DNA from: Apoda limacodes
Taxonomy: Eukaryota; Arthropoda; Insecta; Lepidoptera; Limacodidae
Direction: 5' to 3'
DNA: 64,000 nucleotides
NCBI GenBank assembly: GCA_946406115.1
Contig: OX291546.1
Span: 14,749,019 to 14,813,018, forward strand
A program made the translations under genes and the position numbers. This document shows, piece by piece, positions 12,246 through 23,801 of the stretch (position 1 is the first letter of the stretch; each line of letters begins with the position of its first letter). The notes under the pieces are model-generated. The model saw nothing but the letters and a program-made list of their open reading frames with translations. It was not told the origin of the DNA and searched no databases.

Positions 12246-13818
12246 TCTATATTTGTCTCTTTTGTGGTTAAAATAGACGTAAAATGATTAATTAAATCTT
12301 GCATTTGATGTCGAATGTTAACTACACATCAACATAAGATCTTTAAAAATATAACGACAACATTGATACAATAGTGAAAAGAGGGCGGTTTTCGGATGCA
12401 ATCAGTGGTAATAAATATACATACAACAGGTTACAGTTTAGGATATTTATATATGTAGAGATTAGTGTAAATAAGTGACGCTATAGTATTACTAAAAACT
12501 AGAAGAAAAGATATAAGTTTCAAGGGAAATTAAGTCTCATTCTTGTATCTTTAGCAATCTATTACAGTAGGTACATAGAAAAACATATTTATATGTTGCA
12601 ACTAAATTTTTAATATCATGTGAGAACTTAAATTCATAAATTAGTTTAGATTAATATGTATTATATTTATAGAAAAAATTAGGAATTGGGTCTAAACCAC
12701 AAATATTCATGCTGCAAGAATTACTATATATACTTGAAAGTCCTTATTTTTATCCTACCTAATGTATAAAAGATATCTACAGCTCTGTCATCAATGAGAA
12801 GATAGACAAGATTACAAATGGCAAGTCAAAAAACAAGGATTAAGAAAAACGTGTCTTTAATATTAAATAATTATTGACATGCATGATGAGAGTAAAAAAT
12901 TACCTATGCGAATTTTGCCATTTGGTTTTTTTTGCAATCTTTAAATTAGCTTAATTAAATAGATATAGAAGTCATCAAAATTCTTTACGTAGATAAAAAA
13001 AAATCTGAAAGTGGAGCTGAAGTGGATGTCTTATACGTAAGTAGTATTGCCAAATAATTAAGTATTTTTTTCATTCGTAATTTTGTTCTTTATTAGATTC
13101 TTCTACCATTGTTTTATGTTAAGCGATTTTTACTAAGTTGTTAAGTAATTCCAGTTAACGGATGTGTAGAAGTGTTGGTGATAATTAAAAATACTTTGCT
13201 GTATTGCATGGCAAATAAGCGTTTACCAAATTTGTAATTTCTAATACCTTGTGTCGGATCTTTAAAAGGTATTGGAAGTAACGAATGATGACTTACTGGC
13301 AACAATATTTTTCTAAATCTACCTGTCTTATTATAAGTATTGAATTACTTAAGTTACTACCGCGGTCATAGGTGTAGGTATATAGAAATTAAGGTATCTG
13401 CTGCCGCCAGGCATGGCAATTAAAAATATGTATAACTGTTATAGATAATGCTCGAAAACACTACACAGACGACCTAGTCTTTAGTTTTCAAAATATTTAT
13501 GTTAGTTATTACATGTGAACGAGCATAGTAAAAAATAATGGTAAATATTCCAGTGAAAAAAAATATTCTAACACAAATTTTATACACTTGAAGTGTTTCT
13601 GTTAAAATCAACACATGTTGTGTTAAAAAATAGTGATTTTTGCTGATATATCTTATTTTATTAATTGGGAGTATAATCATGGATTTATTTATAATACATG
13701 CATTTATGTTTTGTAAGATATTGGCCTAATATATGTATAGAGAAATATCCAAATATCGTTTCTTATAATATGCATAAATAAATAGGCGTTCAAGCAACAT
13801 TTATCTTTTAAATGTAGG
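12246..13818. other. Intronic AT-rich DNA, nothing called
   Basis: Part of the Rim intron between E21 and E20b. No exon, repeat or RNA gene that I can support. Confidence 0.5.
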
Positions 13819-14306
13819 CAGCATTATATAACGACGACACCGTTGATAATATAAACCCATCAGCTTTGCAAGATATTCTTATACTCGTAGAGGAGATAAA
13901 TGTAGATAGCTATTATGCAGAGAAAGTGCGTTGGATATGTGAGAAGACCGGTGAGTGCTCAACAGAAAATGTATGAAGTGATAAACATCAAAAATTTAAC
14001 TGTTAACATGCGTTCACGAGACGAGAGGCACATAGAAGGAGTAAAGAAGACGCGAGCAACATCGATGCACACATCAAGGCTCGAGACGAAATAAGGGCAG
14101 CAGCATTGAAGGGAGCGGAGCGAACGACTTACGAGGCTGCTTCTGAACTAGATATGGAGATGAGGCTCGTGGTGCACACCTCGTGCGAGCGCTGGAACGT
14201 GGTCGCGGGCCCGGAACGCTTGCGGCGCGCGCTGCTGCCGCCCTCTAGCGACACAACTGACATCAGTGGTGTTCGGCACGGCCCAACCAAATTTATACTC
14301 ACATAA
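13819..14306 (+). other. Plus-strand exon-like open segments in a Rim intron
   Basis: After TTTAAATGTAG| a 135-nt stretch (13819-13952) stays open as AALYNDDTVDNINPSALQDI, LILVEEINVDSYYAEK and VRWICEKT. It ends at a good donor ACCG|GTGAGT. A second open stretch from about 14030 to the TAA at 14304-14306 encodes a Glu/Arg/Ala-rich segment (DAHIKARDEIRAAALKGAE). An intron of about 76 nt ending GACGAG| would join them in phase. The second piece overlaps Rim E20b antisense, so at least part may be a shadow. I do not recognise the protein. Confidence 0.25.
14133..14256 (-). CDS. Rim: Rim E20b: candidate alternative exon to E20a
   Basis: Acceptor is CACTGATGTCAG|TT (poor pyrimidine tract) and donor is GCAGCCTC|GTAAGT (strong). 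In the frame set by E19 it reads VVSLEGGSSARRKRSG, then FQRSHEV and SISSSEAAS. It enters in phase 1 and leaves in phase 2, the same as E20a, so it cannot be spliced after E20a in frame but can replace it. The RKR...FQRSHEV core looks like a diverged copy of RKR...VQRSEEV in E20a. A plus-strand open frame overlaps it. Supported by phase and similarity only. Confidence 0.62.
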
Positions 14307-14875
14307 TTCATAACATTACGCCCGGAACACAAACACTTCATTGGTATAATACGTACTCGTACATGACCCGTCGGATAAATCGAAATATTTTCAGGCGAAG
14401 GAGTTATTTTAATCGCGTTTTTAAAATTGAATAATTTTATTACATTTAATTAACAACTAGGAAAAATACAAACAGATATATTTATGACACTGAATCGAAG
14501 AAATGGTTTCACACATTTGAGATCATAAATTTTACCGATTCAATTATATACAAATTTAGCCCAAAATATAATTGGAAGCTACTGCCGAACGCATTCAATT
14601 GAATTAAGTTCGCTCCTTTGGAGATCTTACGATCTCATTTGTACCCATAAAAGCTCTATTTAGAACATTTCACATTTATAAGCAACAATGCACAATTATC
14701 TACGCTTTTTCCAGTTTTTAGCATGCTGTGTATATGTAGCGACTACCTATGTTTATCAATATCTTGGCGGATTTACAGATGACAATTCTATTTTGTGTTT
14801 AAATGTATTTTAGCGCGTGCACCGCCTCTCAATTACACTATTGTGTCAACGTGGTCGGCGAGATGCGCCGCCAAC

Positions 14876-15023
14876 CTGTCTTCGTCGTTCTCGCTGGAGG
14901 CGGACGAAGCGCGCGACACCCCTGGTGCCCCACTTCGCATTTCGCCAGGCACCACTTCCTCGCTGCGTTGTACAGTGAATGAATTCTTTCCACGTTTACC
15001 GAAACCTAACCTCCGTTTTCGTC
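14876..15023 (-). CDS. Rim: Rim E20a: FTVQRSEEV exon (alternative A)
   Basis: Acceptor is GATCGACAG|GA. Encodes GRKRRLGFGKRGKNSFTVQR, SEEVVPGEMR and a Ser-rich tail ending ENEDR. It matches the conserved K/R-rich ...VQRS.E... segment before C2B. The donor is uncertain. CAG|GTTGGC at 14876 and AGT|GTAATT at 14837 are both phase 2, giving ...ENEDR or ...DHVDTIV before E21. If unspliced, a TAA follows at 14833-14835. The frame matches E19 (phase 1) and E21 (phase 2). Confidence 0.88.
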
Positions 15024-15163
15024 CTGTCGATCATTTTATTACACACTTGAAACTTGAAATAACTAAAAAAGTAGGCTAAACCGTCTAATAGGTTAAAGTA
15101 GCAAACAGCTATTATGAAGGTGGATGGTACTGTGCAAGTAGAAGGCTAAGTGATAAGGCTAAC

Positions 15164-15310
15164 CTGTAGCTGACAGCTGTGAGGTAGAGTTGCTTTTCTT
15201 GCCCATTCCTGGACCGAAATAGTCACGGGGCTCTGCTTTCAGTAGGGCGTCATCGCTTGTGGGTTCCAGTTCACTGCCGCCTCCTAGCGCCGTATCGCTG
15301 AGACTCCCAT
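15164..15310 (-). CDS. Rim: Rim E19: DGSLSDTA ... SQLSAT exon
   Basis: Acceptor is TTGAACAACAG|AT and donor is GCTACAG|GTTAGC. Encodes DGSLSDTALGGGSELEPTSD and, near the end, MGKKSNSTSQLSAT. This matches the vertebrate DGSQSDTAVG...SASQLSQTE core upstream of C2B, one of the best conserved linker segments of RIM. It ends in phase 1, and both downstream alternative exons start in phase 1. Confidence 0.95.
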
Positions 15311-15544
15311 CTGTTGTTCAATTTATTTCATGCATTTTTTCTTAATTGACATGTTTTCTTTTGGCATGCAATTTTATTTAAAGAAATTGACGTATGCATA
15401 AAAGTTCGCGCAAATACGAGTAAGAACATCACTTATGATCTGTAATATGTAGTTGGTCACATTTTATGAATTAATTTATTATTAAAAAAGAATCTGTGAC
15501 AAAATCTAACCTATCCAAATTTTAATGAAACTTTTAGTACGTAC

Positions 15545-17451
15545 CTGCTTTTTCATCCGGCGGCACGTCAGCATTGCTGAGACTGCGCGTAAACTGCCCC
15601 CGTCGCGATTCTCGCCTTTCCATTGGTTGATGCTGATTGTTACTCCGTCCAATATCTCGGCCACCATAATCATTACTGCGCTTCGATGTTCGTCGTTGAT
15701 CACGTTTGACAGGTTTGTTTCCGTCAGGGTATTTTTTAGATTGTTTTTTTTTCGCATAGTGTTGTTCGCAAGGTTGTTGTGGAGTTGGTTGCACGGTTTT
15801 GGATTCAGCATGTGATGATGACGTTTTCGCGATGAGTGGGCCAGTGGATGATCCATTAACATTGTGATCAATGTTGTCGCGTGATACATGTGATGCAACA
15901 GGGGCGAGCGCACGACGGGGCGATTCGAAGGTTATGGGGGAAAGAGCAACAGATAAAGAATTAGCAATTATACTAAATTCATGAACTAAGTGATCTGTTG
16001 ATGCTAGTGAATACGATCGGGCACGAGTTTTTTTTATAATAGATTGTAAAGGTGTTTTAAATGATGAACTTAAATTGTGTATAGGAGAAAAGGAATTCGA
16101 TGAGGAATATTCTTGGAATGTCGGAGTTTCATTGATACTAACTGAGTTGATAGACTTTTTTTGTAAAGTTTTTGTTTTACCAATGTGATTTTGTTTTATG
16201 TTGAAATCAGGTTTATCGAGGTGCCTGTTATTTTTAGATTTTGCCAACGCCATATTTTTTTTTAGGTTAAGTTGTTTAATATCGTCTTGCGTAGTTGGAG
16301 GTTCGTTATGATTTGCGGATTTGCATTTCAAGAATACTGAATCAGAATGTCTTCTTTGTGAGTTATTGATTTCTTTCTTAATTTGAGGTATTTTAATTTT
16401 AACTTGTTTTGATATACCTTCAACTTTCTCCTCTGCAACCAACAAGTCAAGAGAATGTATTTGTCTGTTAGATATCCTTTGGTAACTTGTTTTAAGATCT
16501 AATGACAAAGATTTTTTTCTTTGACTACAAAGGGAATCATTATTGTTTTTTATTTTATTATATTCATCAACTGTAGCGCTTGCGTTTTTACTATATTCAT
16601 CATTATCAAACTTTTCATAGTCTAACAGCTCATTCTTATGTTTATTTAAATTTATTTGGCACGCAACTTCAACATTATTAGTTTTGTTGTCATCGTGACT
16701 ATCATCTACATGTTTTTGCATAAAATGTGTTGTACAGTCCGTTTTGAATTTATTATTAAGTATGTCGTCTATATGTATAGATGGTATATCAGGAAGCGAT
16801 CTAAATAGTTGCTTTGTAATTATTTTTATATTTGGTAATCTTCTTCGTCCGTTACTTACATGAATATCGTAGTTATTACTAAGTAATTTCTGATTATTAC
16901 AAGAAGAATCTGCTGAAACAGTTCTTCTATAAGCCCTTTTTCTGAATAAATTGGTTTGATATTTTGCCTGAATGTCCACAGGTCTACAATTGGTATGAGA
17001 TGTATTATTTATATGCTGTAAGTTAATTGATGATGTTTTGACACAATCTGATGTCGATAATCGCTGTAGGTCCAGTCGAAATACATAGTCTTTTTTTTTT
17101 TCAGTTATTTTGTAAATATTAGTGTGCACAGGGTATTCCGGACAGCTGTAACTGCGTTCGTAAGCATGAAGGGAGCTATTTCTAGAGCAAGAGCTGACAG
17201 AGCGACTGCGACCAAGGGTCCGTCGGGACCGACGATTGTGGCGCGAGCGGTTCGTTGATGATATGGTCGATATTCCTAAACCGGTTTTGTACCGAGCGCG
17301 AATGCGGCGACGAACCGCGCGTTCAGCACCTCTGGGGACGCACACATATGGGAGGAGGCGACGAGGATTTTGTTTGCGGGTTTGAGGGTTTGAAAAGGAT
17401 GTAGCACTGTCATAAGAAAATGTACTTTGTGAGGGAACAGTTGGTTTCCAG
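15545..17451 (-). CDS. Rim: Rim E18: 1.9-kb low-complexity exon
   Basis: Acceptor is AACTTTGCAG|CTGGAA and donor is AAAGCAG|GTACGT. It is open for about 635 codons. It begins SWKPTVPSQSTFSYDSATS, has an Arg/Ser-rich block (RRSRRTLGRSRSVSS) and then a long Asn/Ser/Lys/His-rich region without recognisable domains. It ends FTRSLSNADVPPDEKA, which joins the conserved DGSLSDTA of E19. The 1907-nt length is not a multiple of three and the flanking phases differ (2 in, 1 out), so the whole exon cannot be skipped without a frameshift. A conserved tail after a long fast-evolving head suggests an exon that expanded at its 5' side. Confidence 0.92.
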
Positions 17452-17927
17452 CTGCAAAGTTATTACGAAAGAAATTATTTTAGTTATATAGGGACTAATT
17501 AGGGTTAGTTACACTATAAAAAATGTGTTATAGGTCGGTAACTATATACTGAATACCTATACTTCTACCTACATACGATTACTGATCGGAAGACGCAGCC
17601 ACGGCTTGGGTCAGGTAAAAATGAAGATAGTTGTATGCGACTCATTTGAGTGACATGTTGAACTTAATAAAATGTGCATACCTGAACATGAATTTATATT
17701 AATATACCTATCAATAATCGCTATGTTTAATGATTATTGTGGGATTCAGTGATCGACTACGTGACTATTTTTAGTACCTACCTACATGGTTGCATTCAAA
17801 TGCATGGTGCATATAGGTTACAAAAATATGGTACGAATTTGATAATGGAAACCAGATTTAGGTTATATGCATTGGGGGATACAGTTCCCCCTAGAAAAAG
17901 GTGCAGAGCTATACTTAGCTAGCGTAC

Positions 17928-18111
17928 CTTAGCGTTCGCGTGGGCCTCGGCCGTTCGGACTGCGTGCTAAAGGCGCTGGAGGTGACAGAAGCGACGGACT
18001 CGAGGTCGGAGTCAGCGGCAGCGGCGTCGGGCGAGCGTCCACGCCGCGGCCAGCCACCGCCGCGTGCTGCCAGCTCTGAGTCTGACAGTCCTGCGTAGTG
18101 TCGCTCCCACC
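17928..18111 (-). CDS. Rim: Rim E17: SDSDxESVASVTSS linker
   Basis: Acceptor is TGTAAATGCAG|GG and donor is CGCTAAG|GTACGC. In the frame fixed by E16 it reads RWERHYAGLSDSELAARGG to DSDLESVASVTSSAFSTQSE and RPRPTRTL. It resembles the vertebrate RIM segment of the type SDVS..S.TSS..VQSERP. A longer open frame in another phase starting GGSDTTQD is a shadow. Phase 1 in, phase 2 out. Confidence 0.92.
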
Positions 18112-19140
18112 CTGCATTTACAACGGGGAAGATACAAATATACGAAATCCTGGTGTCGAATACAAACGAGCATACAGTATTAATAATATTTAGGCAGCTT
18201 CTATGTGCTCCTAGTACAAAATCTAAGAAACTACTGGATTTTTATAAAGGCAATGAAAATATACGTAGACAAAATCTATCTTTGTCCAGACCCCTCAAAG
18301 GTAAGGCGTCTTTGAAGAGAAACACAATACTTGACCTTGACCATATCTTTGGCTAAATTAAAAGTATATTTTTTTATTTTATTTTTAATTCAAATCATCA
18401 TCATTAAAAGAAGAGTTTTTCCTAGCCAGGGTCAAGTCTTTTAAATATTTCAAAATTAGTAGTCTATAGAAAATTAGTTTTGCCTAAGAGTTTTGCATGA
18501 ATAAGCGCGTTATGTGTATGGAAAGTATGGAGATCTCATAAAAACTCTTTATGTGTTAGCTCGGATTCTAAATAAACATTCACTGCGCTAAATCTTTCGT
18601 GCAAATCTAATGGTAGGCATAGGTGAGTTCAGCGCTCTTGACTGCCCCTATTCTATGGAAGCGTTCACTGCACTAGATATTTAATAAAAACGAATCTTAT
18701 CTTCCCAAATACCTACAGGATGGAAAAGAAATGCCGAGGCTGGAGGCAAAGTATCCTAAGAAATGACTAAAACAAATTTTGCTGAAGGGAAAAGTTACTT
18801 TATTTTACAAAATAAGTAAAACCGCATTTAAAGAGTTTTGATGCATCATCTGTGAAATCCGTGTAGTTCCTGCAGAACAGAATTGGATCACTCCCTATCT
18901 TCCTGGGATGTCGTAAAAGGCGACTTAGAGGTAAAAGGGGTCTTATTTCTCAACCCCAAACACAGACTGATGTTGGGCAGCAGCAACATCCGGTAGTAGT
19001 CTGAATTAACTGCGGTCACCAACCCGTCTGCCCAGCGTAGTGACTATGGGCAAAACCCAATATGGTGAAGGCAGGAAAAAAACGGCCCTCAGTTCCTGGC
19101 AGCCACACTGTTCCCGGCTACGGTAGCGGTCGGTATAACG

Positions 19141-20385
19141 GTGGGGTTCAATACCGGCAGTGATCACAGACTTGTTAGAGGCACTCTAAATATAAATTAC
19201 AAGGCCGAAAGAAATCGTCTAATAAATTCTACTCTTGGACCTTTACAGTCCCAAGCTACGATAGGATCTGACAAGTTTTATCTGGAACTTCAAAATAGAT
19301 TCGATTCGCTGGAAACCACAGGCGACGTTGACATAATGCCCACCAACTTGGTGAAGACGGTAAAAGAAATGGGACGCAAATTTTACCCACCGCAGAACAA
19401 AACTAGAGAGTCCAAACTTTTGCCTGAGACTCTGGTACTTATGAGGAAAAGACGAGAGATACCATCTACCCAAAGGTCTTCGTCAGATGCAAGATCTCTA
19501 AACGGGCTGAACCGGAAGATGACTAGACGTGACCTTCGACGCTCCAGCAGACGCAGCATTGAGCTTGCGATTGAGCAGAATAAAGGGTCGAAAGTTTTTG
19601 CGCGTCAGCTTGCAAAGAGCCATCTGACGAGACTTAAAACTGCAGATGGTAAAATAGTCACCTCCAAACCAGAGATCTCAGCAGAAGCCGCATTGTTTTA
19701 TGGACAACTCTAAACGTCACATGCGGCTAAGCCCACATCCCTCATTACCGAAGATCCAAGAGCCAAACTGACGCGCCACTTCACCGAGGATATCCCGGAC
19801 GCTGACCAAAGTGAGATTAGGGCGGCTCTGGAACAGCTTAGAAACAACAAAGCTCCGGGCAATGACGGCATTACGACTGAGCTTCTAAAAGTCTGCGGCA
19901 CTCCAGTCCTTAAAGAGTTAGCAAAGCTTTTTAATATTGTCTTCCATAACGGAACTACACCGGAGGCGTGGCGCGGAAGCGTGGTGGTATTATTCTTTAA
20001 AAAGGGAGATAAAACTCTACTTAAGAACTACCGACCAATATCCCTTCTAAGCCACGTATATAAGCTGTTCTCTAGAGTCGTCACGAATCGTCTCACTGGA
20101 AGACTTGACGAGTTTCAGCCACCAGAACAGGCTGGGTTACGGAAAGGCTTCAGTACCGTAGATCACATTTATACAGTACGGCAGATTATACAAAAAACTC
20201 AACAGTATGATCAGCCGCTGTGTATGGCGTTTGTGGACTACGAGAAAGCCTTTGACTCCATCGAAACCTGGGCTGTGCTAGATTCTCTGCAGCGATGTCG
20301 TATAGACTGGCGATATATTGAGGTGCTGCGATGTCTTTACAACGCTGCTACGATGACCGTCCAGTTCCAGGACCATAAGACGTAG
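19141..20385 (+). pseudogene. RTE ORF, 5' part of reverse transcriptase with one stop
   Basis: One frame reads from the endonuclease end through the RT N-terminal and palm: SEIRAALEQLRNNKAPGNDG, KNYRPISLLSHVYKLFSRVV and the motif-A run FVDYEKAFDSIETW. A single TAA at 19711-19713 interrupts it between FYGQL and TSHAAK. The frame is lost at 20385 by a frameshift. Confidence 0.88.
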
Positions 20386-21127
20386 AGGTGTAAGACAGGG
20401 GGACGTTATATCCCCGAAACTGTTCATCAATGCGCTAGAAGATGTCTTCAAAACCTTGGACTGGGCTGGGCGGGGCATAAAAATAAACGGCGAATACATC
20501 ACGCACCTAAGGTTTGCCGACGGCATCGTCATTATGGCAGAGTCATTGGAAGAACTGAGCGAAATGTCTTGGGAACTGAGCTCCCTAGACGAATCCTCTC
20601 GACGAGTGGGCCTTGGCATGTATTTGGATAAGACAAAAGTCATGTTCAACCAACACGTCGTGCCAATGCCAATATACGTCGCGGATACCTTACTCGAAGT
20701 TGTCCAAGATTATGTGTACCTTGGACAAAAAATCCAACTGGGCCGAAACAATTTTGAGAAGGAAGCCGACAGGAGGATCCAGCTAGGGTGGGCAGCATTT
20801 GGTAAACTTCGTCAAGTTTTCACGTCGCCTATACCGCAAAGTCTAAAGACGAAAGTCTTTGACCAGTGCGTCCTACCAGTTATGACTTACGCCGCCGAAA
20901 CGTGGACACTTGCAGCAGGGCTGGTCCACAAGTTTAAGGTCGCACAGCGCGCAATAGAGCGAGCTATGCTCGGAGTGTCTCTAAGGGATCGAATCCGAAA
21001 TGAGGACATCCGGAAGAGAATCAAAGTTACCGACATAGCTCGCAGAATTAGCAAGTTCAAGTGGCAGTGGGCTGGCCACGTCTGTCGGAGGACCGATGGC
21101 CGATGGAGCAGACGTGTCCTAGAGTGA
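20385..21127 (+). pseudogene. RTE ORF, 3' part of reverse transcriptase, catalytic Asp lost
   Basis: Continues in another frame from VRQGDVISPKLFINALEDVF through the catalytic motif, which reads FADGIVIMAES where family members have FADD; the second catalytic Asp is Gly. It ends with KFKWQWAGHVCRRTDGRWSR. With the upstream stop, the frameshift and the missing endonuclease, the copy cannot move itself. Confidence 0.88.
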
Positions 21128-22358
21128 AGACCGCGTATGGGAAGGCGAAGCGTGGGACGCCCTCCAGCCCGGTGGACCGACGACCTTAAAAAGGTGGCTG
21201 GTGGTGGCTGGATGCGGAAGGCAGAGGACCGGGAGAAATAGAAGAAATAGAGCGCCGTAGAGGAGACTTATGTCCAGCAGTGGACCAATATAAGCTGATA
21301 TGATTATGATGATCTGTGAAAAAACCAAACCAAGCTTATTAAGTACAGTCAATCGATACTAGTACAATCTATATATTTTCAACTTTCTTGGTTTTTTTTT
21401 AAATCTAATATGTTATATAGTTTCTTTTTAATACTACTAAGGTGGCAAACAAACTCGTAATTGCATTTTTTTCATAGTTTACAGGTTCAGATCCCGGCTC
21501 AAATAGGTAATTTATCCAAAAATCTTTGAATGCCGTCACATTTTTTTTGGAACGTAAAGGGATGTTTTCTCAAACTTAGTAAAATTTGCCCTAACTAATT
21601 TTTAAGGTACCTACTTCCCTCCAAACACAGTTCTTCTTTCCCACCCTTAGGAGTTAAGCGCTTTGACTGCCTCTGCGTCTACTGTCCTAGGTATTCGACG
21701 GCTGCGAATCTTACAGCAGAATCTTAAAATTGTACATGGAAGTACAGCATGTGAAAAGCAGTGCATGTAATAAATAAAAAATGTAAGTAGGTAAAAACAG
21801 TTTACCAGGAACTTTGTTTAACGGAAAACCTTTTCTTGTTTTCCATTGCATAATTCATCGACACTGAATCTTGAAATAATTATTATAAGCTTATTATAAA
21901 TATAGTCAGCGTGTATATACCTAGCTATAAATTACTCTTGACTATTAATTGATTGTCCTGATTGTGGCCTTTACCCAGCTTGGTTCGACAGATCTAGAGA
22001 AAGTGAAAAAGTAAAAGTCACCCACTTCTAGGCTGAAGTCTGATCCTAAGTACGGTTATAAACATGAGTGTTAGCTGAAGTAGATTAATGCAAGTGAAAA
22101 TTTCAAGCGCCTTAGGAGTAGGAGTAGGAGTTCTGGAGAATTTTTCAGTTTTTTCCTTCTGTTGTTCCCTATTCTACTTAAGATCCCAGGGGATTAGTCA
22201 TAGTGTCTGTCGGTTAACATTAACATAACACTTAGAATAGGAACAATTTATAAATGGTGTTAGGCGTGTAGGGAGGAGAGCGGAGTGCGTGTATTGACCT
22301 TGCGGGGTGCTGCGGTAGGTGAGTGTGGCGCCAATGTGATGCGGGCCGATCCACTTAC

Positions 22359-22407
22359 GTTCCTCCAGGTCCGCTGACACTTGCGCACGCGCCGCCCGCT
22401 GTCCGCT
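22359..22407 (-). CDS. Rim: Rim E16: 49-nt exon
   Basis: Acceptor is TACGTGGGTGCAG|AGCGGA and donor is GAGGAAC|GTAAGT. Encodes SGQRAARAQVSADLEE plus the first base of an Arg codon. The ADLEER run matches the conserved segment that follows the PxxP region in RIM. The longer open frame that reads through this donor is not coding. Phase 0 in, phase 1 out. Confidence 0.87.
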
Positions 22408-23447
22408 CTGCACCCACGTATAAAATGTATGCATTACTTATTCAGTATCAATATAATGAAAAATAGGTGACAATTTGGCACTTGTCTAGCAGGTATTCTT
22501 AACACAAGTCAACAAAGACGCTCGAAGTATTTCTTCATATTGAAAGCTGGTGGAAGGTTAAATAAGCAGTTGTTCTGGTGGACTAAAGTGTAGTGCTGGC
22601 ACATACAAATGACAGTTTCTAGTCGGTTAAGATTTTATGATAGAATTATAGGACCTACTTGCCATTTTTATACCAGACATAGTTGCGTAGCTAGGCTACT
22701 CTTGCCTCTGCGCCAGTAGACTATTCCACTTAGTTTAGAAGTATCAATTTAATAAGCGTTGTGTTTAAACTTGCGTTTGTGTTGACTGTAAATATGTCTT
22801 ATGTAAATAAAACTTATTAAGTTATCAAAAAATATTAAAAACTGACCGAGATATAAATAATCAAAGGTTTTGGTAAAATGCCTGACTCGCAAAATGGGCG
22901 AAACGGATGACCGCCCTGGGCTGACGTCACAAGGCCTAAGACGAGCCGCGCGTGTAAGCATTTTACATAGAGTTTGGGCTCCCAGTGTGCATTGAATACA
23001 TTATTTCTATTTCCATTAATATGTTAATCCAGTGTAAGTTTTAAGTGTTTAACGTTATAACAAAAAAGTCTTGCCAATATAGGTGTAATCAATCACATAT
23101 CAATCATCATTAGTAGGAACAGGTTTTGTATAATATAATCCGATTTCTTACCCCAGGAGAACGGGTATCTTTTGAAGATTAACCCGATACAAAAAGAAGG
23201 TTTAGCGTAGAAAGTCTAAGTATTACCTATTTCCCAAGTCTTCACAGCAATATGGTCTTGTTTATGTAGAGAGCTCATCCCTTTTCATGAATGACCCATT
23301 TTTTTCTAACATTTACGTCTGTAGGCACCATTATTTAAATAGTTTTTCCGCTGTAGATAAAGTTGTTGACTTGCATTTTGGAACAACATAATATTTATAA
23401 TATGACTTCTGCTTGGACAGAGACATATTAATCAACTCTCGTTCTGT

Positions 23448-23605
23448 AGATTAGTGCGCGTACTTATAGCAGTTTGCAGTATGACTACGCTGGGCGCTCA
23501 AACGCTGTGACGTCATTATGCATCGCGCCGCTAGCGCCACGTATGAGCTAGCATTTTTGCTCACGCACTACAATAGCGAACTTTAAACTGCTGTAACTTT
23601 ATCAG
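23448..23605. repeat. Short element with TTATAGCAGTTT inverted ends
   Basis: CTTATAGCAGTTTGCAG at the left and, inverted, TTAAACTGCTGTAAC at the right bound about 150 bp of GC-richer sequence with a CRE-like TGACGTCA. Resembles a small MITE. In the Rim E16/E15 intron. Confidence 0.45.
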
Positions 23606-23801
23606 TTTTTATCGTATGATAATTTAATTTGCATTCAAATTTAAGTTTGGAAGAAAATTTTCATATAAAAATTAAAAAATTAGGGTGGAATAGTCTATTA
23701 TTGTACTACGGAAACATGGTAACACTTTTGAAAAGAAACATTTTGATGTCAAAAATAACATTGTGTGTAATCCTCGTATTCGTCCTGGTTGTGTTTTGTA
23801 C

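Larger units (their letters stand above)
18858..21311 (+). mobile_element. RTE-type non-LTR retrotransposon, internally deleted, with target-site duplication
   Basis: Flanked by a 10-bp direct repeat ATCTGTGAAA (18848-18857 and 21312-21321). The 5' leader (CTATCTTCCTGGGATGTCGT, AAAAGGCGACTTAGAGG) runs to about 19130 and then jumps into the end of the endonuclease domain (GSDHRLVRG), so most of the endonuclease is deleted. The RT follows to KWQWAGHVCRRTDGRWSRRV and the 3' end is TATGATTATGATG, as in RTE elements. It lies antisense in the Rim E17/E16 intron. Confidence 0.92.

Noticed and set aside
14795..15079. 94-codon plus-strand open frame
   Set aside because: Antisense shadow of Rim E20a, whose FTVQRSEEV content and phases are convincing.
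17929..18117. Minus-strand frame starting MQGGSDTTQD
   Set aside because: Wrong phase for Rim; the frame set by E16 gives the conserved SDSDLESVASVTSS segment over the same bases.
22749..22961. Minus-strand frame with MLTRAARLRPCDVSPGRSSV considered as a Rim exon
   Set aside because: Breaks the E15-E16 phase match (already 0 to 0), lacks a good acceptor, and turns into AT-rich nonsense.
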